A stretch of 64,000 bases of DNA from an uncultured Cohaesibacter sp. (GTDB lineage: Bacteria > Pseudomonadota > Alphaproteobacteria > Rhizobiales > Cohaesibacteraceae). Position 1 is the stretch's first letter; each line of letters opens with the position of its first letter. The notes under the pieces were generated by a model. It saw only the letters and a program-made list of their open reading frames with translations. It searched no databases and was not told the DNA's origin. Of the stretch, positions 43,976 through 53,587 are shown piece after piece. Where the stretch lies: the NCBI RefSeq assembly GCF_963676275.1, contig NZ_OY781091.1, positions 4,347,001 through 4,411,000 on the forward strand, given 5' to 3'. A program made the position numbers and the translations under genes.

Positions 43976-44197
43976 CCAACCCTTTGCGACAAAAGTCCTG
44001 TGCAGCGCAACATATCCGACGAACGTCCCCCACACCTTACTCCTTTGGCTTATTGCAAATAGGGCCTTACCCCTTCACTGTGCACTGCAACATAAGCCAT
44101 TCTGATCCGGCCAGCGGCCCTGCCAACCAGCATTCAGGAAAGCGCCTGATGCGCGGCAAGGTTTGCTGCAGACCATGCTTTCAAAGGGGGAGAAACC

Positions 44198-45883
44198 ATG
44201 TCTTTGACCATTCAGACCCAACCGATCGCCATCCCTGACACCCTGATGTCCGACATGGATGCAGCGGTTGCCAGATGTGAAGGCCTGCTCAAGAGCCTCA
44301 TCGACAGCGTTTACGAGAAAGTGGCGGTCGATGGCCGCGTCAAGTCCGAGCTAGTGGAAGCCGAGCAGCATATCACTCACGGCCTTGCATGGTTTGCCAC
44401 CTATGTTGAAGCGCTCAAGGAAATGCGCGGCTACAGCAAGACGATGAGCGGGGAAGGCCGTTTCGGCGAAATCGAATCCCTCATCACCCGTATGGCCTTT
44501 GCCGAATATCTGGCGCAGATTTTTGGTGGCATCCCGATGACGCAGGGCGAGTTTGTCCGGCTGGCCGATTTCGGCATTTCGCCCCAGACCATCGCCGAAG
44601 CCAACAGCCCCGAAGTGGCCCGCCTGATGGCGGAAGGCAACAGCAAGGAAATCCGCACCCGTCTCGTTGCACTGATGGAAGCGGCAGAAGGCGCAGCTTC
44701 CTTTGGCGATGCCGGTCTTGACGAGACCATGGAAGCTTTCCGCGAGGAAATGACACGCTTCGCCGAAAGCGAAGTCATCCCCCATGCCCACGACTGGCAT
44801 TTGCAAGATGCCTATATCCCGATGACTATCATCGAACAGATGGCCGAAATGGGCGTCTTCGGTCTGACCATTCCGGAAGAATATGGCGGCCTCGGCCTTG
44901 GCAAGGAAAGCATGTGCGTGGTCTCCGAAGCCCTCTCGCGTGCCTATATCGGCGTCGGCTCTCTGGGGACCCGTTCCGAGATCGCCGCCGAGTTGATCCT
45001 GTGCGGCGGCACCGAGGAGCAGAAGGAAAAATGGCTGCCCCTGATTGCCTCCGGCGAGATCCTGCCCACCGCCGTTTTCACCGAACCGAATACCGGCTCG
45101 GACCTTGCCAGTCTCAAAACCCGCGCCAGCCTTGATGGCGACAGCTACAAGGTGACCGGCAACAAGACCTGGATCACCCATCCGGTCCGTGCCGATCTGA
45201 TGACCCTTCTGGTGCGCACCAATCCGGCAGAGCCCGGCTATAAGGGCCTGTCCATGCTGCTGGCCGAAAAACCGCGCGGCGATGATGACACCCCCTTCCC
45301 GGCAAAAGGCATGGATGGCGGCGAAATCGAAGTGCTCGGCTATCGCGGAATGAAGGAATATGACATCGCCTTTGACAATTTCGAAGTCGGCAAGGAAAAT
45401 CTGCTCGGCGGCGTAGAGGGGCAGGGTTTCAAGCAATTGATGCAGACCTTCGAGGCTGCTCGCATCCAGACCGCCGCCCGCGCCATTGGCGTCGCCCAAT
45501 GCGCACTTGATCTGGGCCTGCGCTACGCACAGGAGCGTGTCCAGTTCGGCAAGTCACTGATCAACTTTCCGCGCGTCATTGACAAGCTGGCCATGATGGC
45601 CACCGAAATCATGCTCGCCCGGCAGCTGACCTATTTCTCCGCCCGCCAGAAGGACCATGACAAGCGCTGCGATCTGGAAGCCGGCATGGCCAAGCTGCTC
45701 GGTGCCCGCGTGGCTTGGGCGGCGGCCGATAATGCCCTTCAGATCCATGGTGGCAACGGCTTTGCGCTGGAATATGCCATTTCTCGCGTCTTGTGCGACG
45801 CCCGTGTGCTCAACATTTTCGAAGGGGCTGGTGAAATTCAGGCTCAGGTCATCGCCCGCCGCCTGCTCGACAATCGCGCCTGA
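44198..45883 (+). CDS. mcd: (2S)-methylsuccinyl-CoA dehydrogenase
   Basis: A 561-residue acyl-CoA dehydrogenase. The N-terminal extension of about 165 residues (EQHITHGLAWFATYVEALKEM) is the mark of methylsuccinyl-CoA dehydrogenase among this family. The FAD-enzyme core has the first signature near GVFGLTIPEEYGGLGLG, LPTAVFTEPNTGSDL and the ISRVLCDARVLNIFEGAGEIQ region, where the catalytic Glu lies. It oxidises methylsuccinyl-CoA to mesaconyl-C1-CoA and feeds electrons into ETF, encoded 5 kb away. Good ribosome binding site (GGGGGAGAAA). Confidence 0.9.
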   Translation: MSLTIQTQPIAIPDTLMSDMDAAVARCEGLLKSLIDSVYEKVAVDGRVKSELVEAEQHITHGLAWFATYVEALKEMRGYSKTMSGEGRFGEIESLITRMAFAEYLAQIFGGIPMTQGEFVRLADFGISPQTIAEANSPEVARLMAEGNSKEIRTRLVALMEAAEGAASFGDAGLDETMEAFREEMTRFAESEVIPHAHDWHLQDAYIPMTIIEQMAEMGVFGLTIPEEYGGLGLGKESMCVVSEALSRAYIGVGSLGTRSEIAAELILCGGTEEQKEKWLPLIASGEILPTAVFTEPNTGSDLASLKTRASLDGDSYKVTGNKTWITHPVRADLMTLLVRTNPAEPGYKGLSMLLAEKPRGDDDTPFPAKGMDGGEIEVLGYRGMKEYDIAFDNFEVGKENLLGGVEGQGFKQLMQTFEAARIQTAARAIGVAQCALDLGLRYAQERVQFGKSLINFPRVIDKLAMMATEIMLARQLTYFSARQKDHDKRCDLEAGMAKLLGARVAWAAADNALQIHGGNGFALEYAISRVLCDARVLNIFEGAGEIQAQVIARRLLDNRA

Positions 45884-45953
45884 GGCATAAGCTCGGGCCT
45901 TGGCGCACGAAGATGTGACAGCAAGCCATATTCAATCGCTTTCAACATTCTCA

Positions 45954-45976
45954 GGGAGGCCCCGGCCTCCCTTTTT
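45954..45976 (+). terminator. Terminator of mcd
   Basis: GGGAGGCC-cc-GGCCTCCC followed by TTTTT, 70 bases after the mcd stop codon. Confidence 0.85.
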
Positions 45977-46196
45977 CTTGGCTCCGCATTGATCTCAACA
46001 GCTGTGCTTTTTCACATCCATATCATCCAGCTTTCCTCTCTCCGATGAAAAGCGCTTGATCCGGAGCGTTGAAGCGGGCTTTACTCCTAAAGAATAAAGC
46101 GGGCTGCTTTGATCTGAGCCGGTATGCACAACACCAAACAGCCCAGTGCCCTGCCGGTTCTTTGGCAGGATCAAGAGCGGATCTTTAAAAGCCATC
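45977..46196. other. Upstream region of the SDR gene
   Basis: Together with the mcd terminator this makes a gene-free gap of 313 bp. No small gene is seen. Presumably it holds the promoter of the SDR gene. Confidence 0.4.
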
Positions 46197-47027
46197 ATGA
46201 CCCAACGTTCCATTCTCATCACTGGTTGTTCCTCTGGCATCGGTCGTCATTGTGCCCTTCAGCTCCATTCCGAGGGTTGGCAGGTTTTTGCCACGGCTCG
46301 CAAAAACAAGGATATCGAAGCGCTCAACCAGCAAGGCCTCACGGCCATCTATATGGATTATGCCGACCAGCAATCCATCAAGGCCTGCGTCGAGGCTGTT
46401 CTGAACTATACCGGTGGCAAGCTGGATGCTCTGTTTAACAATGGCGCCTATGGGCAGGCCGGAGCGGTCGAGGATCTCAAGACGGATGTGCTGCGGGCGC
46501 AATTCGAAGCCAACCTGTTCGGCTGGCATGAACTGACGCGCCAGATCATTCCCGTCATGCGGGCTCAGGGCTATGGCCGCATCATTCACTGCTCTTCGGT
46601 GTTGGCGCTGACCGGCCTCGCCTTCCGCGGTGCCTATGTCGCCTCGAAATATGCGCTCGAAGGCCTGACCGACACCATGCGGATTGAAATGCACGGCAGC
46701 AATATTTCCATCTCGCTCATCCAGCCGGGCCCGATCACCAGCCAGTTTCGCGAAAATGCCCGCCTCAACTTCATCAAGACGGTCGACACCGAGAAATCGA
46801 CCTACAGGGAACGCTACAGGAACCGCCTCAAGGCGATGGAATCCGATGCGCCGGGCCAGTTCGAGCTGCCGCCGGAGGCCGTTTACAAAAAGCTGCACCA
46901 TGCCCTCAATGCCAACAGGCCCAAACCGCGCTATATGGTAACAGTACCCACCTATATCATGAATTTCATGCGACGCTTCCTGCCCACCAGAGCGCTCGAT
47001 GCTTTCCTGCGGGCCTATGGCGACTAA
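46197..47027 (+). CDS. Short-chain dehydrogenase/reductase
   Basis: A 276-residue SDR. The cofactor loop ITGCSSGIGRH, NNGAYGQAGAVEDL, the catalytic Ser in IIHCSSVLAL and the YxxxK motif in GAYVASKYALEGL are all present, followed by IQPGPITSQF. It resembles the group of SDRs that includes short-chain acyl/retinol-type reductases with a C-terminal membrane-associated tail (YIMNFMRRFLPTRALDAF). The substrate is unknown. The start is the ATG just before TQRSIL; the longer frame has no better site. Confidence 0.85.
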   Translation: MTQRSILITGCSSGIGRHCALQLHSEGWQVFATARKNKDIEALNQQGLTAIYMDYADQQSIKACVEAVLNYTGGKLDALFNNGAYGQAGAVEDLKTDVLRAQFEANLFGWHELTRQIIPVMRAQGYGRIIHCSSVLALTGLAFRGAYVASKYALEGLTDTMRIEMHGSNISISLIQPGPITSQFRENARLNFIKTVDTEKSTYRERYRNRLKAMESDAPGQFELPPEAVYKKLHHALNANRPKPRYMVTVPTYIMNFMRRFLPTRALDAFLRAYGD

Positions 47028-47272
47028 ACAGGGGCAAGGGCCAACAGGCCCTGTCACAAGGGCAAGCCCCGTTGCCGACCAAAGTTCAGCATCAGGCATC
47101 TTTCCTCCCGATAGCGGCCACTGATAGACTGCCAACCCACAGCTTGTATCCGGTGCCATATCCCGCCAGAGGGGCGGGAACGCACCATCAGACAAGGCCT
47201 TTGGGCAGCATGGCATCCTGCTATTTTTGAAAAAATCGCATGTTGCTTGGAAATCTTTAGCGGGAGCGCAGC

Positions 47273-47461
47273 ATGACCAGTCTCATTCCTTTTCTTATCC
47301 CCGTTGCCCTGATCATCGTCTTGATCATCCTGATCTTCGGACTGATCAACATGATGCGCGGGAAAAATCCGAATCGCTCACAGACTCTGATGCGCTGGCG
47401 CGTATTTCTGCAATTTGTCGCCATCTTGCTGATCATGACGAGCCTTTATTTCCTGCAATAG
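47273..47461 (+). CDS. HIG1-domain twin-transmembrane protein
   Basis: A 62-residue protein with two membrane helices (FLIPVALIIVLIILIFGLIN and VFLQFVAILLIMTSLYFL) joined by a basic loop containing NPNRSQTLMRWRV, the conserved part of bacterial HIG1-like proteins. Relatives in mitochondria are assembly factors of cytochrome oxidase supercomplexes. Ribosome binding site GGGAGCG. In many Hyphomicrobiales a gene of this kind directly precedes the cobalamin adenosyltransferase; here a PagL-like gene stands between them. Confidence 0.8.
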   Translation: MTSLIPFLIPVALIIVLIILIFGLINMMRGKNPNRSQTLMRWRVFLQFVAILLIMTSLYFLQ

Positions 47462-47602
47462 CAAAAAGAGGGTCCAAAAATCCCGCCACCGCTGTGGCCA
47501 AAACGCCACGCGATGGCAAAGAAGCCTGCAAGTAAACAATTTTTTCGCCTTTTCGGATGGCATCCACAGCCACATTGGGCTACAGATAGGCAAACAATAT
47601 TT

Positions 47603-48196
47603 ATGTCTTGGACAATTAGCATGATACGCGCAGCCCTCATTTCAGCCCTAATGCTTGCCACATCCGCCGCTGCAGCCACCGCTGCCGATTACGGCAGCAG
47701 TTCTTCTGCCTATGGCAATTCCGACTTCCTCAGCGAGCTTCGCATGGGTGTGATGTCCCATGACGTGACCCGCCGCGAAGATGGTACCGTCGATCTGCAG
47801 GCTGAAGTGCTGTTCAACGCATTCGGCACCCTTTCGGACGACGCCTCTGTATGGCAGCGTTTTCTGACGCCTCGCCCGCATATTGGCGCATCGATGAACA
47901 CCGATGGCAAGACATCCTATGGCTATGCAGGTTTCAGCTGGCTGTTTCCGGTCTATGGTCCCGTCTTCATTGAAGGCAGCTTCGGCGGCATGATCCATGA
48001 CGGCAAGCTGAACAATGTCGATCCCAACCGCGAGCCTCTGGGCACCCGCGCCCTGTTCCGCGAAACCGGCTCCATCGGCGTCGATCTGGAACGCGTCCGT
48101 GTGATGCTCACCGTTGAACACAGCTCCAATGCCGGCCTTGGCAACTGGAACCACGGCCTGACCAACGTTGGCGCACGCGTCGGCTACAAATTCTGA
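47603..48196 (+). CDS. PagL-like lipid A 3-O-deacylase (acyloxyacyl hydrolase)
   Basis: A small outer-membrane barrel of about 197 residues with a signal peptide ending near TSAAAATA. FLSELRMGVMSHDV at the start and VEHSSNAGL near the end match the PagL pattern, in which the His and Ser of HxSN form the catalytic centre; the protein ends in VGYKF with a terminal Phe, as barrels do. It would remove a 3-linked acyl chain from lipid A. Either of two ATGs six codons apart may be the start. Confidence 0.75.
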   Translation: MSWTISMIRAALISALMLATSAAAATAADYGSSSSAYGNSDFLSELRMGVMSHDVTRREDGTVDLQAEVLFNAFGTLSDDASVWQRFLTPRPHIGASMNTDGKTSYGYAGFSWLFPVYGPVFIEGSFGGMIHDGKLNNVDPNREPLGTRALFRETGSIGVDLERVRVMLTVEHSSNAGLGNWNHGLTNVGARVGYKF

Positions 48197-48264
48197 TGAC
48201 CGCAGGATTGTTCGTCAAAGACGGACAATCGGACATCTTGTTTCTGGTCAGGAACCATTTAAAG

Positions 48265-48296
48265 TGCGTCTGAATTCACGTCAGGCGCATTTTTTA
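48265..48296 (+). terminator. Terminator of the pagL-like gene
   Basis: TGCGTCTGA-attcacg-TCAGGCGCA with one G-U pair, followed by TTTTTT. Confidence 0.8.
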
Positions 48297-48491
48297 TTGC
48301 CCGCCTGACAAGGAGGCAACAAGCCCTCTCATCCTCATATGCGCATTTCATCTCCCCCGCGGGAGATGAGAGAGAAGAGATTGAAGGATGGGAAAGAAGG
48401 ATAGGGCATTGGTGCATGGGATTGCGACGGGGTCTGGCCATTAATCAAAATGACCAATGCCCTCAGCGCTCGGAAAAGGGAAAGTCTTTCG

Positions 48492-49070
48492 ATGGTTCGT
48501 CTCAACAAGATTTACACACGCACCGGCGACAAGGGCACCACGATGCTGGGAACCGGCGAGCGCCGCCCCAAGCATGATCTGCGTGTCGAAGCCTATGGCA
48601 CGGTGGACGAGACCAATTCCATTGTCGGTCTGGTGCGTCTCGAAACGGCTTCATATCCCGCACTCGACCAGATGCTCACGCAAATCCAGAATGATCTGTT
48701 CGATCTAGGCGCAGATCTCTGCACGCCGGACAGCGGCGAGAAGCTCGATTATGAACCGCTGCGCATCATTGCCAGTCAGGTCGAACGCCTTGAGCAACAG
48801 ATCGACCAGCTCAATGCCGAGCTGGAACCTCTGAAAAGCTTCATCCTGCCCGGCGGCACCCGTGCCTCGGCCCATCTTCATTATGCCCGCACGGTTTCGC
48901 GTCGGGCCGAAAGACTGGTCACCGCCCTTGCCGCCAATGAGAACGAACCGGTTTCCCCGCAAGCCATTCAATATCTCAACCGCCTGTCCGATTTCTTTTT
49001 CGTTGCTGCCCGCTGGGCCAATGACAAGGGCAACAATGACATTCTCTGGGTACCCGGCCAAAACCGGTAG
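48492..49070 (+). CDS. Cob(I)alamin adenosyltransferase, PduO type
   Basis: A 192-residue ATP:corrinoid adenosyltransferase. RLNKIYTRTGDKGTTMLGTGERRPK binds ATP, VEAYGTVDETNS and the C-terminal RRAERLVTAL, YLNRLSDFFFVAARWAN motifs are diagnostic. It makes adenosylcobalamin, the cofactor of ethylmalonyl-CoA mutase encoded 9 kb away. Its start has AGGGAAAG upstream; the longer frame is rejected. It is followed by the rhomboid gene on the same strand. Confidence 0.92.
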   Translation: MVRLNKIYTRTGDKGTTMLGTGERRPKHDLRVEAYGTVDETNSIVGLVRLETASYPALDQMLTQIQNDLFDLGADLCTPDSGEKLDYEPLRIIASQVERLEQQIDQLNAELEPLKSFILPGGTRASAHLHYARTVSRRAERLVTALAANENEPVSPQAIQYLNRLSDFFFVAARWANDKGNNDILWVPGQNR

Positions 49071-49159
49071 CAACGTTCGAAAGAAGCTTCAGACAGAGGC
49101 CGTGGCCATCACAGACCGCAGCACAAGCGCATTCATCCCGGACAGAAGGCAGGATTAGC

Positions 49160-49849
49160 ATGTTCATTCCCTTGCATGACCGCAATGCCCTTCACTATGT
49201 GCGCTGGCAATATGTCACGCTTGGCCTGATCCTGCTCAATCTGATCATCTTCCTGCTGACCGGAGGCCCCGGCGATGGCCACCTGCTGCAGGTCTTTGCC
49301 ACCTCTTTCGGCCTCATTCCCAGCGAATTCCTGCCGCAGGCAAGCGATGTCCTGATATCACCAAACCCCATCCAGTGGACTGACCTCATCACTTACGCCT
49401 TCCTGCATGGCGGCTGGATGCACCTTATCGGCAACATGGCTTTCCTGTGGGTCTTTGGCGACAATATCGAAGACGCCATGGGTCATGTAAAATTCCTCAT
49501 CTTCTATTGCCTGTGCGCCATGGGTGCAGCCCTCGCCCATGCACTGGCAAACTGGGGCTCGCCAGTTCCGCTCATCGGCGCATCCGGAGCCACGGCGGGC
49601 ATCATTGCAGCCTATCTGATGCTGCATCCCGATGTGCGTGTCTGGATATTGATTCTCGGACGCATTCCCCTGCCGATTCCGGCAATTTATTGCCTCGGCG
49701 CCTGGCTGGCCTTGCAGCTTTTTAACTCGCTCACAAGCACACAATCCACCGTCGCCTGGTGGGCTCATGTGGGCGGCGCCATAACAGGGGCCATTCTTAT
49801 CCCCGTGATGAAGCGAAAATCGGTGCCACTGTTCCAGCGGGCTACGTGA
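49160..49849 (+). CDS. Rhomboid-family intramembrane serine protease
   Basis: A 229-residue membrane protein with six to seven segments. The catalytic Ser is in LIGASGATAG (GxSG), the His in AWWAHVGGAITG, and the HGGWMHLIGNMAFLWVFG region with the conserved HxxxN is present, so it should be active. It cleaves substrates within the membrane; the target is unknown. The gene sits between the adenosyltransferase and etfBA, an arrangement common in this order. Confidence 0.9.
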   Translation: MFIPLHDRNALHYVRWQYVTLGLILLNLIIFLLTGGPGDGHLLQVFATSFGLIPSEFLPQASDVLISPNPIQWTDLITYAFLHGGWMHLIGNMAFLWVFGDNIEDAMGHVKFLIFYCLCAMGAALAHALANWGSPVPLIGASGATAGIIAAYLMLHPDVRVWILILGRIPLPIPAIYCLGAWLALQLFNSLTSTQSTVAWWAHVGGAITGAILIPVMKRKSVPLFQRAT

Positions 49850-50156
49850 TACTACCCAAACGTAGCAGGCCATGACAGAAACTCATGCTTCTCAGACGGA
49901 CGGATTGTTGACAGCTTCAGAAGCTGCCATTACCGTCCTCCCCGATCAGGAACAAACTCAATTAGCCTGCTGATATTGGATGACCTTTTCCAAATGATAT
50001 CAAGCAGACAAACAGCTGTGATCATATTCCTGTTTTGTTATGGAGCCGGACTATGATCGAGCGGGCCTAAACCTGCAGAGATGACATCAAGGAGCAGCAA
50101 GATTCCGCAAGCTCACACCGAGCAGCACCATCTCCTGCACAACGCTCAAGTCAATT
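49850..50156. other. Upstream region of etfBA
   Basis: About 300 bp without a gene. It should hold the etfB promoter. No ORF with a ribosome binding site is found and no strong -35/-10 pair stands out. Confidence 0.4.
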
Positions 50157-50175
50157 GAACCGGCTTTGCCGGTTC
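50157..50175 (+). promoter_or_regulatory. Hairpin in the etfB leader
   Basis: GAACCGG-ctttg-CCGGTTC, a perfect seven-pair stem, ends only 18 bases before the etfB start and just before its GGGAG. It could protect or regulate the mRNA; it has no T-run and is not a terminator. Confidence 0.45.
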
Positions 50176-50193
50176 ACATGGGAGAATTAATCC

Positions 50194-50943
50194 ATGAAGA
50201 TCCTTGTACCCGTCAAACGGGTTGTAGATTACAATGTCAAGATCCGCGTCAAGGCCGATGGCACCGGCGTAGATCTGGCCAATGTCAAAATGTCCATGAA
50301 CCCGTTTGACGAGATCGCGGTTGAAGAAGCTGTTCGCCTGAAAGAAGCCGGAATTGCCAGCGAAATCGTCGTGGTTTCCATCGGCGTCCAGCAGGCTCAG
50401 GAAACCCTGCGCACCGGCCTCGCCATGGGCGCTGACCGCGCGATCCTCATCAAGACGGACGCAGCTGTGGAACCTTTGGGCGTTGCCAAGCTGCTCAAGG
50501 CTGTTGTCGCAGAGGAACAGCCCGGCATGGTGATTGTCGGCAAACAGGCCATCGATGACGATTCCAACCAGACCGGCCAGATGCTGTCCGCGCTGCTGGG
50601 CTGGGGTCAGGGTGCCTTTGCCTCCTGCATCAAGGTGGATGGCGACGTGGCAAACGTGACCCGCGAAATCGATGGTGGCCTGCAAAATGTGCAGATCCAG
50701 CTGCCAGCGGTGATGACCGCCGACCTGCGCCTCAACGAGCCGCGCTATGCCTCGCTGCCCAACATCATGAAGGCCAAGAAAAAGCCGCTCGAAACCAAGG
50801 AAGCCGCTGACTATGGCGTCGATATCGCCCCGCGTCTCGAAGTGCTCTCCACAGCAGAGCCGGAAGCCCGCAAGGCAGGCATCAAGGTTGAAAGCGTCGC
50901 CGAACTGGTCGACAAACTGAAAAACGAAGCCGGTGTGCTTTAA
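50194..50943 (+). CDS. etfB: Electron transfer flavoprotein beta subunit
   Basis: A 249-residue subunit with the family start [36 protein letters not shown] and the signature around [30 protein letters not shown]. With EtfA it carries electrons from acyl-CoA dehydrogenases, including the Mcd encoded upstream, to ETF:quinone oxidoreductase. It is 21 bases from etfA and preceded by GGGAGAAT. Confidence 0.95.
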   Translation: MKILVPVKRVVDYNVKIRVKADGTGVDLANVKMSMNPFDEIAVEEAVRLKEAGIASEIVVVSIGVQQAQETLRTGLAMGADRAILIKTDAAVEPLGVAKLLKAVVAEEQPGMVIVGKQAIDDDSNQTGQMLSALLGWGQGAFASCIKVDGDVANVTREIDGGLQNVQIQLPAVMTADLRLNEPRYASLPNIMKAKKKPLETKEAADYGVDIAPRLEVLSTAEPEARKAGIKVESVAELVDKLKNEAGVL

Positions 50944-50964
50944 GGCAAAGCGAGGAGATAGAAA

Positions 50965-51894
50965 ATGACAACCCTTCTGATTGCCGAACATAACAACAAG
51001 GCTTTGAACGACGCCACGGCAAAGGCCCTCACCGCAGCGCTCGCGCTGGGTGGAGCAGTCGACATCCTCGTCGCAGGCAAGGATTGCGCAGCAGTGGCCG
51101 AGCAGGCCGCCAAGCTGAGCGGAGCGGCCAGCATTCTGGTCGCCGAAAGCGAAGCCCTTGGCCATCATATCGCCGAAGCCCTGTCTGCACAGGTTGTTGC
51201 CATGGCGGACAAATATGATGCCATCGTCGCGCCGGCCACCTCTGTTGGCAAGAATTTCATGCCGCGCGTTGCCGCGCTGCTCGATGTCATGCAGCTCTCT
51301 GAAGTGACCAAAATCATCAGTGCCGATACCTTCGAGCGTCCGACCTATGCCGGCAACGCCATCCAGACGGTCAAGAGCGCTGACAGCAAGAAGGTCGTGA
51401 CGGTTCGTACCGCCAACTTCGCGGCAGCGGGCTCGGACGGCTCGGCCGCCATCGAAACCGTCGCTGCAGCCGACGCTCCGCAGACGACCAGCTTCGTCAA
51501 TGAAGAATTGTCGAGCTCCGATCGTCCGGAACTGGCAAGCGCCCGGGTCATCATCTCCGGCGGTCGCGGTCTCGCATCTGAAAACCAGTTCAATGCGATG
51601 CTGACACCGGTTGCCGACAAGCTCGGTGCTGCCATCGGCGCATCGCGCGCTGCCGTTGATGCCGGCTATGCACCAAACGATCTTCAGGTCGGCCAGACCG
51701 GCAAGGTCGTCGCACCGGAACTTTATATTGCCGCAGGCATTTCCGGCGCCATTCAGCATCTGGCTGGCATGAAGGACTCCAAGGTCATCGTGGCCATCAA
51801 CAAGGATGAAGAAGCCCCGATCTTCCAGGTGGCCGATTATGGCATCGTCGGCGATCTGTTCGAGATTCTGCCTGAACTCGAAAAAGCGCTCTGA
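50965..51894 (+). CDS. etfA: Electron transfer flavoprotein alpha subunit
   Basis: A 309-residue subunit. The FAD-binding C-terminal domain shows [63 protein letters not shown] in pieces, and [23 protein letters not shown], the classical ETF-alpha signature. Ribosome binding site CGAGGAGA. Forms the ETF heterodimer with EtfB; the operon ends in a strong terminator before hbd. Confidence 0.95.
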   Translation: MTTLLIAEHNNKALNDATAKALTAALALGGAVDILVAGKDCAAVAEQAAKLSGAASILVAESEALGHHIAEALSAQVVAMADKYDAIVAPATSVGKNFMPRVAALLDVMQLSEVTKIISADTFERPTYAGNAIQTVKSADSKKVVTVRTANFAAAGSDGSAAIETVAAADAPQTTSFVNEELSSSDRPELASARVIISGGRGLASENQFNAMLTPVADKLGAAIGASRAAVDAGYAPNDLQVGQTGKVVAPELYIAAGISGAIQHLAGMKDSKVIVAINKDEEAPIFQVADYGIVGDLFEILPELEKAL

Positions 51895-51943
51895 TAACGA
51901 CGCGCGCCAGCCTTCAGGGCAGGCGCAAGACCTGAAAGCATCC

Positions 51944-51978
51944 TCCCGCGCCAGCCCAGATGGCGCGGGATTTTTTTT
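51944..51978 (+). terminator. Terminator of etfBA
   Basis: TCCCGCGCCA-gcccaga-TGGCGCGGGA, ten perfect pairs, followed by eight T residues. Confidence 0.92.
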
Positions 51979-52234
51979 CGCGCCAATCAGCCCGACAGCC
52001 ACCCGATAGCTTTATCCCCATTTATCCTTATCCGGCTCCGACTTTGATCCTACTTTTCAAATGCAAAAAGCTCATGCCGTTGGATCTCCCATTGCTGCGC
52101 ATTTATTTGCATTTGCGAAGCATTGCACAATCTGCCAAACTTGCCCGACAAACTGGAGGTCGGACCAATCAACAACCTCCAGCCGCCCGATCAACTAGCA
52201 AAGCAACATACCAGAGCAATCGGTGAGCAGAGAA
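51979..52234. promoter_or_regulatory. hbd upstream region
   Basis: With the etfBA terminator this forms a 340-bp gap. TTTGCA-type half-sites cluster near 52100-52130 (ATTTATTTGCATTTGCGAAGC), possibly bound by a regulator shared with ecm/ccr. hbd therefore seems to have its own promoter. Confidence 0.35.
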
Positions 52235-53113
52235 ATGTCTGAAATCAAGAAGGTGGGTATCATTGGGGCCGGACAAATGGGCAGCGGCATTGCTCATGTC
52301 TGTGGTCTATCCGGTTATGATGTGCTTCTGAACGATATCAATCAGGAGAAACTTGATCAGGCCCTTGCCGAAATTGCGAGCAATATGGATCGCCAGATTG
52401 CCAAGGGGCGCATTTCTGAAGGCCAGAAGCTGGCGGCCCTTTCCAAGATCACCACGACACTGGATCTGCAAACCATGTCCGATGTCGATCTGGTGATTGA
52501 GGCGGTGACCGAGCATGAAGAGACCAAGCGCAAGGTTCTGTCTTCCATCACGCCTTTCCTGAAGCCCGCCGCCCTTATCGCCTCCAACAGCTCATCCTAT
52601 TCTATCACCCGTCTGGCCGCAGCCACAGACCGGGCCGAACAATTTATCGGCATGCATTTCATGCGACCGGTGCCGGTCATGAAGCTGATCGAGCTGGTGC
52701 GCGGCATCGCAACCGATGAGAAAACCTTCCGGACCGCAGAACATTTCGTTGAAAGTCTGGGCAAGACTGTCTCTGTCTCGGAAGATTTCCCCGCCTTCAT
52801 CGTCAATCGCATTCTGCTGCCCATGATCAACGAGGCAATCTACACGCTCTATGAGGGTGTTGGCACCGTGGATGCCATCGACACCGCGATGCGTCTGGGT
52901 GCAAATCACCCGATGGGCCCTTTGGAACTGGCCGATTTTATCGGACTGGACACCTGCCTGTCGGTGATGCAGGTCCTCTATGACGGGCTTGCCGACAGCA
53001 AATATCGCCCCTGCCCGCTGCTGGTCAAATATGTCGAGGCAGGCTGGCTCGGCCGCAAGACCCAGCGTGGATTTTACGACTATCGCAGCGAGATCCCCAT
53101 TCCAACACGCTGA
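52235..53113 (+). CDS. hbd: 3-hydroxybutyryl-CoA dehydrogenase
   Basis: A 292-residue NAD-dependent 3-hydroxyacyl-CoA dehydrogenase. The Rossmann motif VGIIGAGQMGSGIAHVCGLSG, the catalytic GMHFMRPVPVMKLIELV and the C-terminal NHPMGPLELADFIGLD and GWLGRKTQRGFYDY are diagnostic of the short form. It interconverts acetoacetyl-CoA and 3-hydroxybutyryl-CoA, leading to crotonyl-CoA, the Ccr substrate. An in-frame GTG four codons upstream could also serve as start. It follows etfBA as in many Hyphomicrobiales. Confidence 0.93.
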   Translation: MSEIKKVGIIGAGQMGSGIAHVCGLSGYDVLLNDINQEKLDQALAEIASNMDRQIAKGRISEGQKLAALSKITTTLDLQTMSDVDLVIEAVTEHEETKRKVLSSITPFLKPAALIASNSSSYSITRLAAATDRAEQFIGMHFMRPVPVMKLIELVRGIATDEKTFRTAEHFVESLGKTVSVSEDFPAFIVNRILLPMINEAIYTLYEGVGTVDAIDTAMRLGANHPMGPLELADFIGLDTCLSVMQVLYDGLADSKYRPCPLLVKYVEAGWLGRKTQRGFYDYRSEIPIPTR

Positions 53114-53177
53114 TGCCGGATACCGGACACCGGAAATCCCAAAACAGACATTCACAGACACGCTATTTGAAAATACC

Positions 53178-53210
53178 AGGCCAGAACCTTTCGGTTCCGG
53201 CCTCTTTTTT
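53178..53210 (+). terminator. Terminator of hbd
   Basis: AGGCC(A)GAACC-ttTC-GGTTC(C)GGCCT followed by CTTTTTT, about 65 bases after the stop codon. Confidence 0.88.
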
Positions 53211-53329
53211 GCGCTTCCAGACATGTTTGGAAATAGACTTAACCGTCCATTAACCCTGCCTTAAGCAAGAGAGCCCAAGATGGTGCCAAGTCAGCCCATT
53301 TGCCATTTTGCTACCAAGGGAGACAGCCC

Positions 53330-53536
53330 ATGTCCAGTGTCGCATCACTCGGTGCCGCCGTGGCCTATACCAATGCCGCCCAGACGAGCATGGATCTGGG
53401 CTCTACCCTCATGAAAATCGCCAACAATGCCGACAGCAACATGGCCAGCACGCTCGATGCACTGGTGCAGAAAGGCATGCAGAATGATGGCGCCCGCCCG
53501 CAGGGCATGGGAGAAAATCTCAATATCAAGGCCTGA
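53330..53536 (+). CDS. Small YjfB-like putative motility protein
   Basis: A 68-residue soluble protein, MSSVASLGAAVAYTNAAQTS followed by helical MDLGSTLMKIANNADSNMA and a Gly/Asn-rich tail. The pattern and length match the YjfB family, often annotated as putative motility protein; no function is proven. The ATG has AAGGGAGA upstream. It lies alone between hbd and the convergent thioredoxin gene. Confidence 0.7.
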   Translation: MSSVASLGAAVAYTNAAQTSMDLGSTLMKIANNADSNMASTLDALVQKGMQNDGARPQGMGENLNIKA

Positions 53537-53587
53537 TCGCACCGAGCTGACAATCGCGACCTCGCAACAAGACGCAAGGCCCCGCCT

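Noticed and set aside
50146..52002. 618-residue minus-strand frame opposite etfBA
   Set aside because: It mirrors two certain genes with GC-rich third positions, has no family features and no ribosome binding site.
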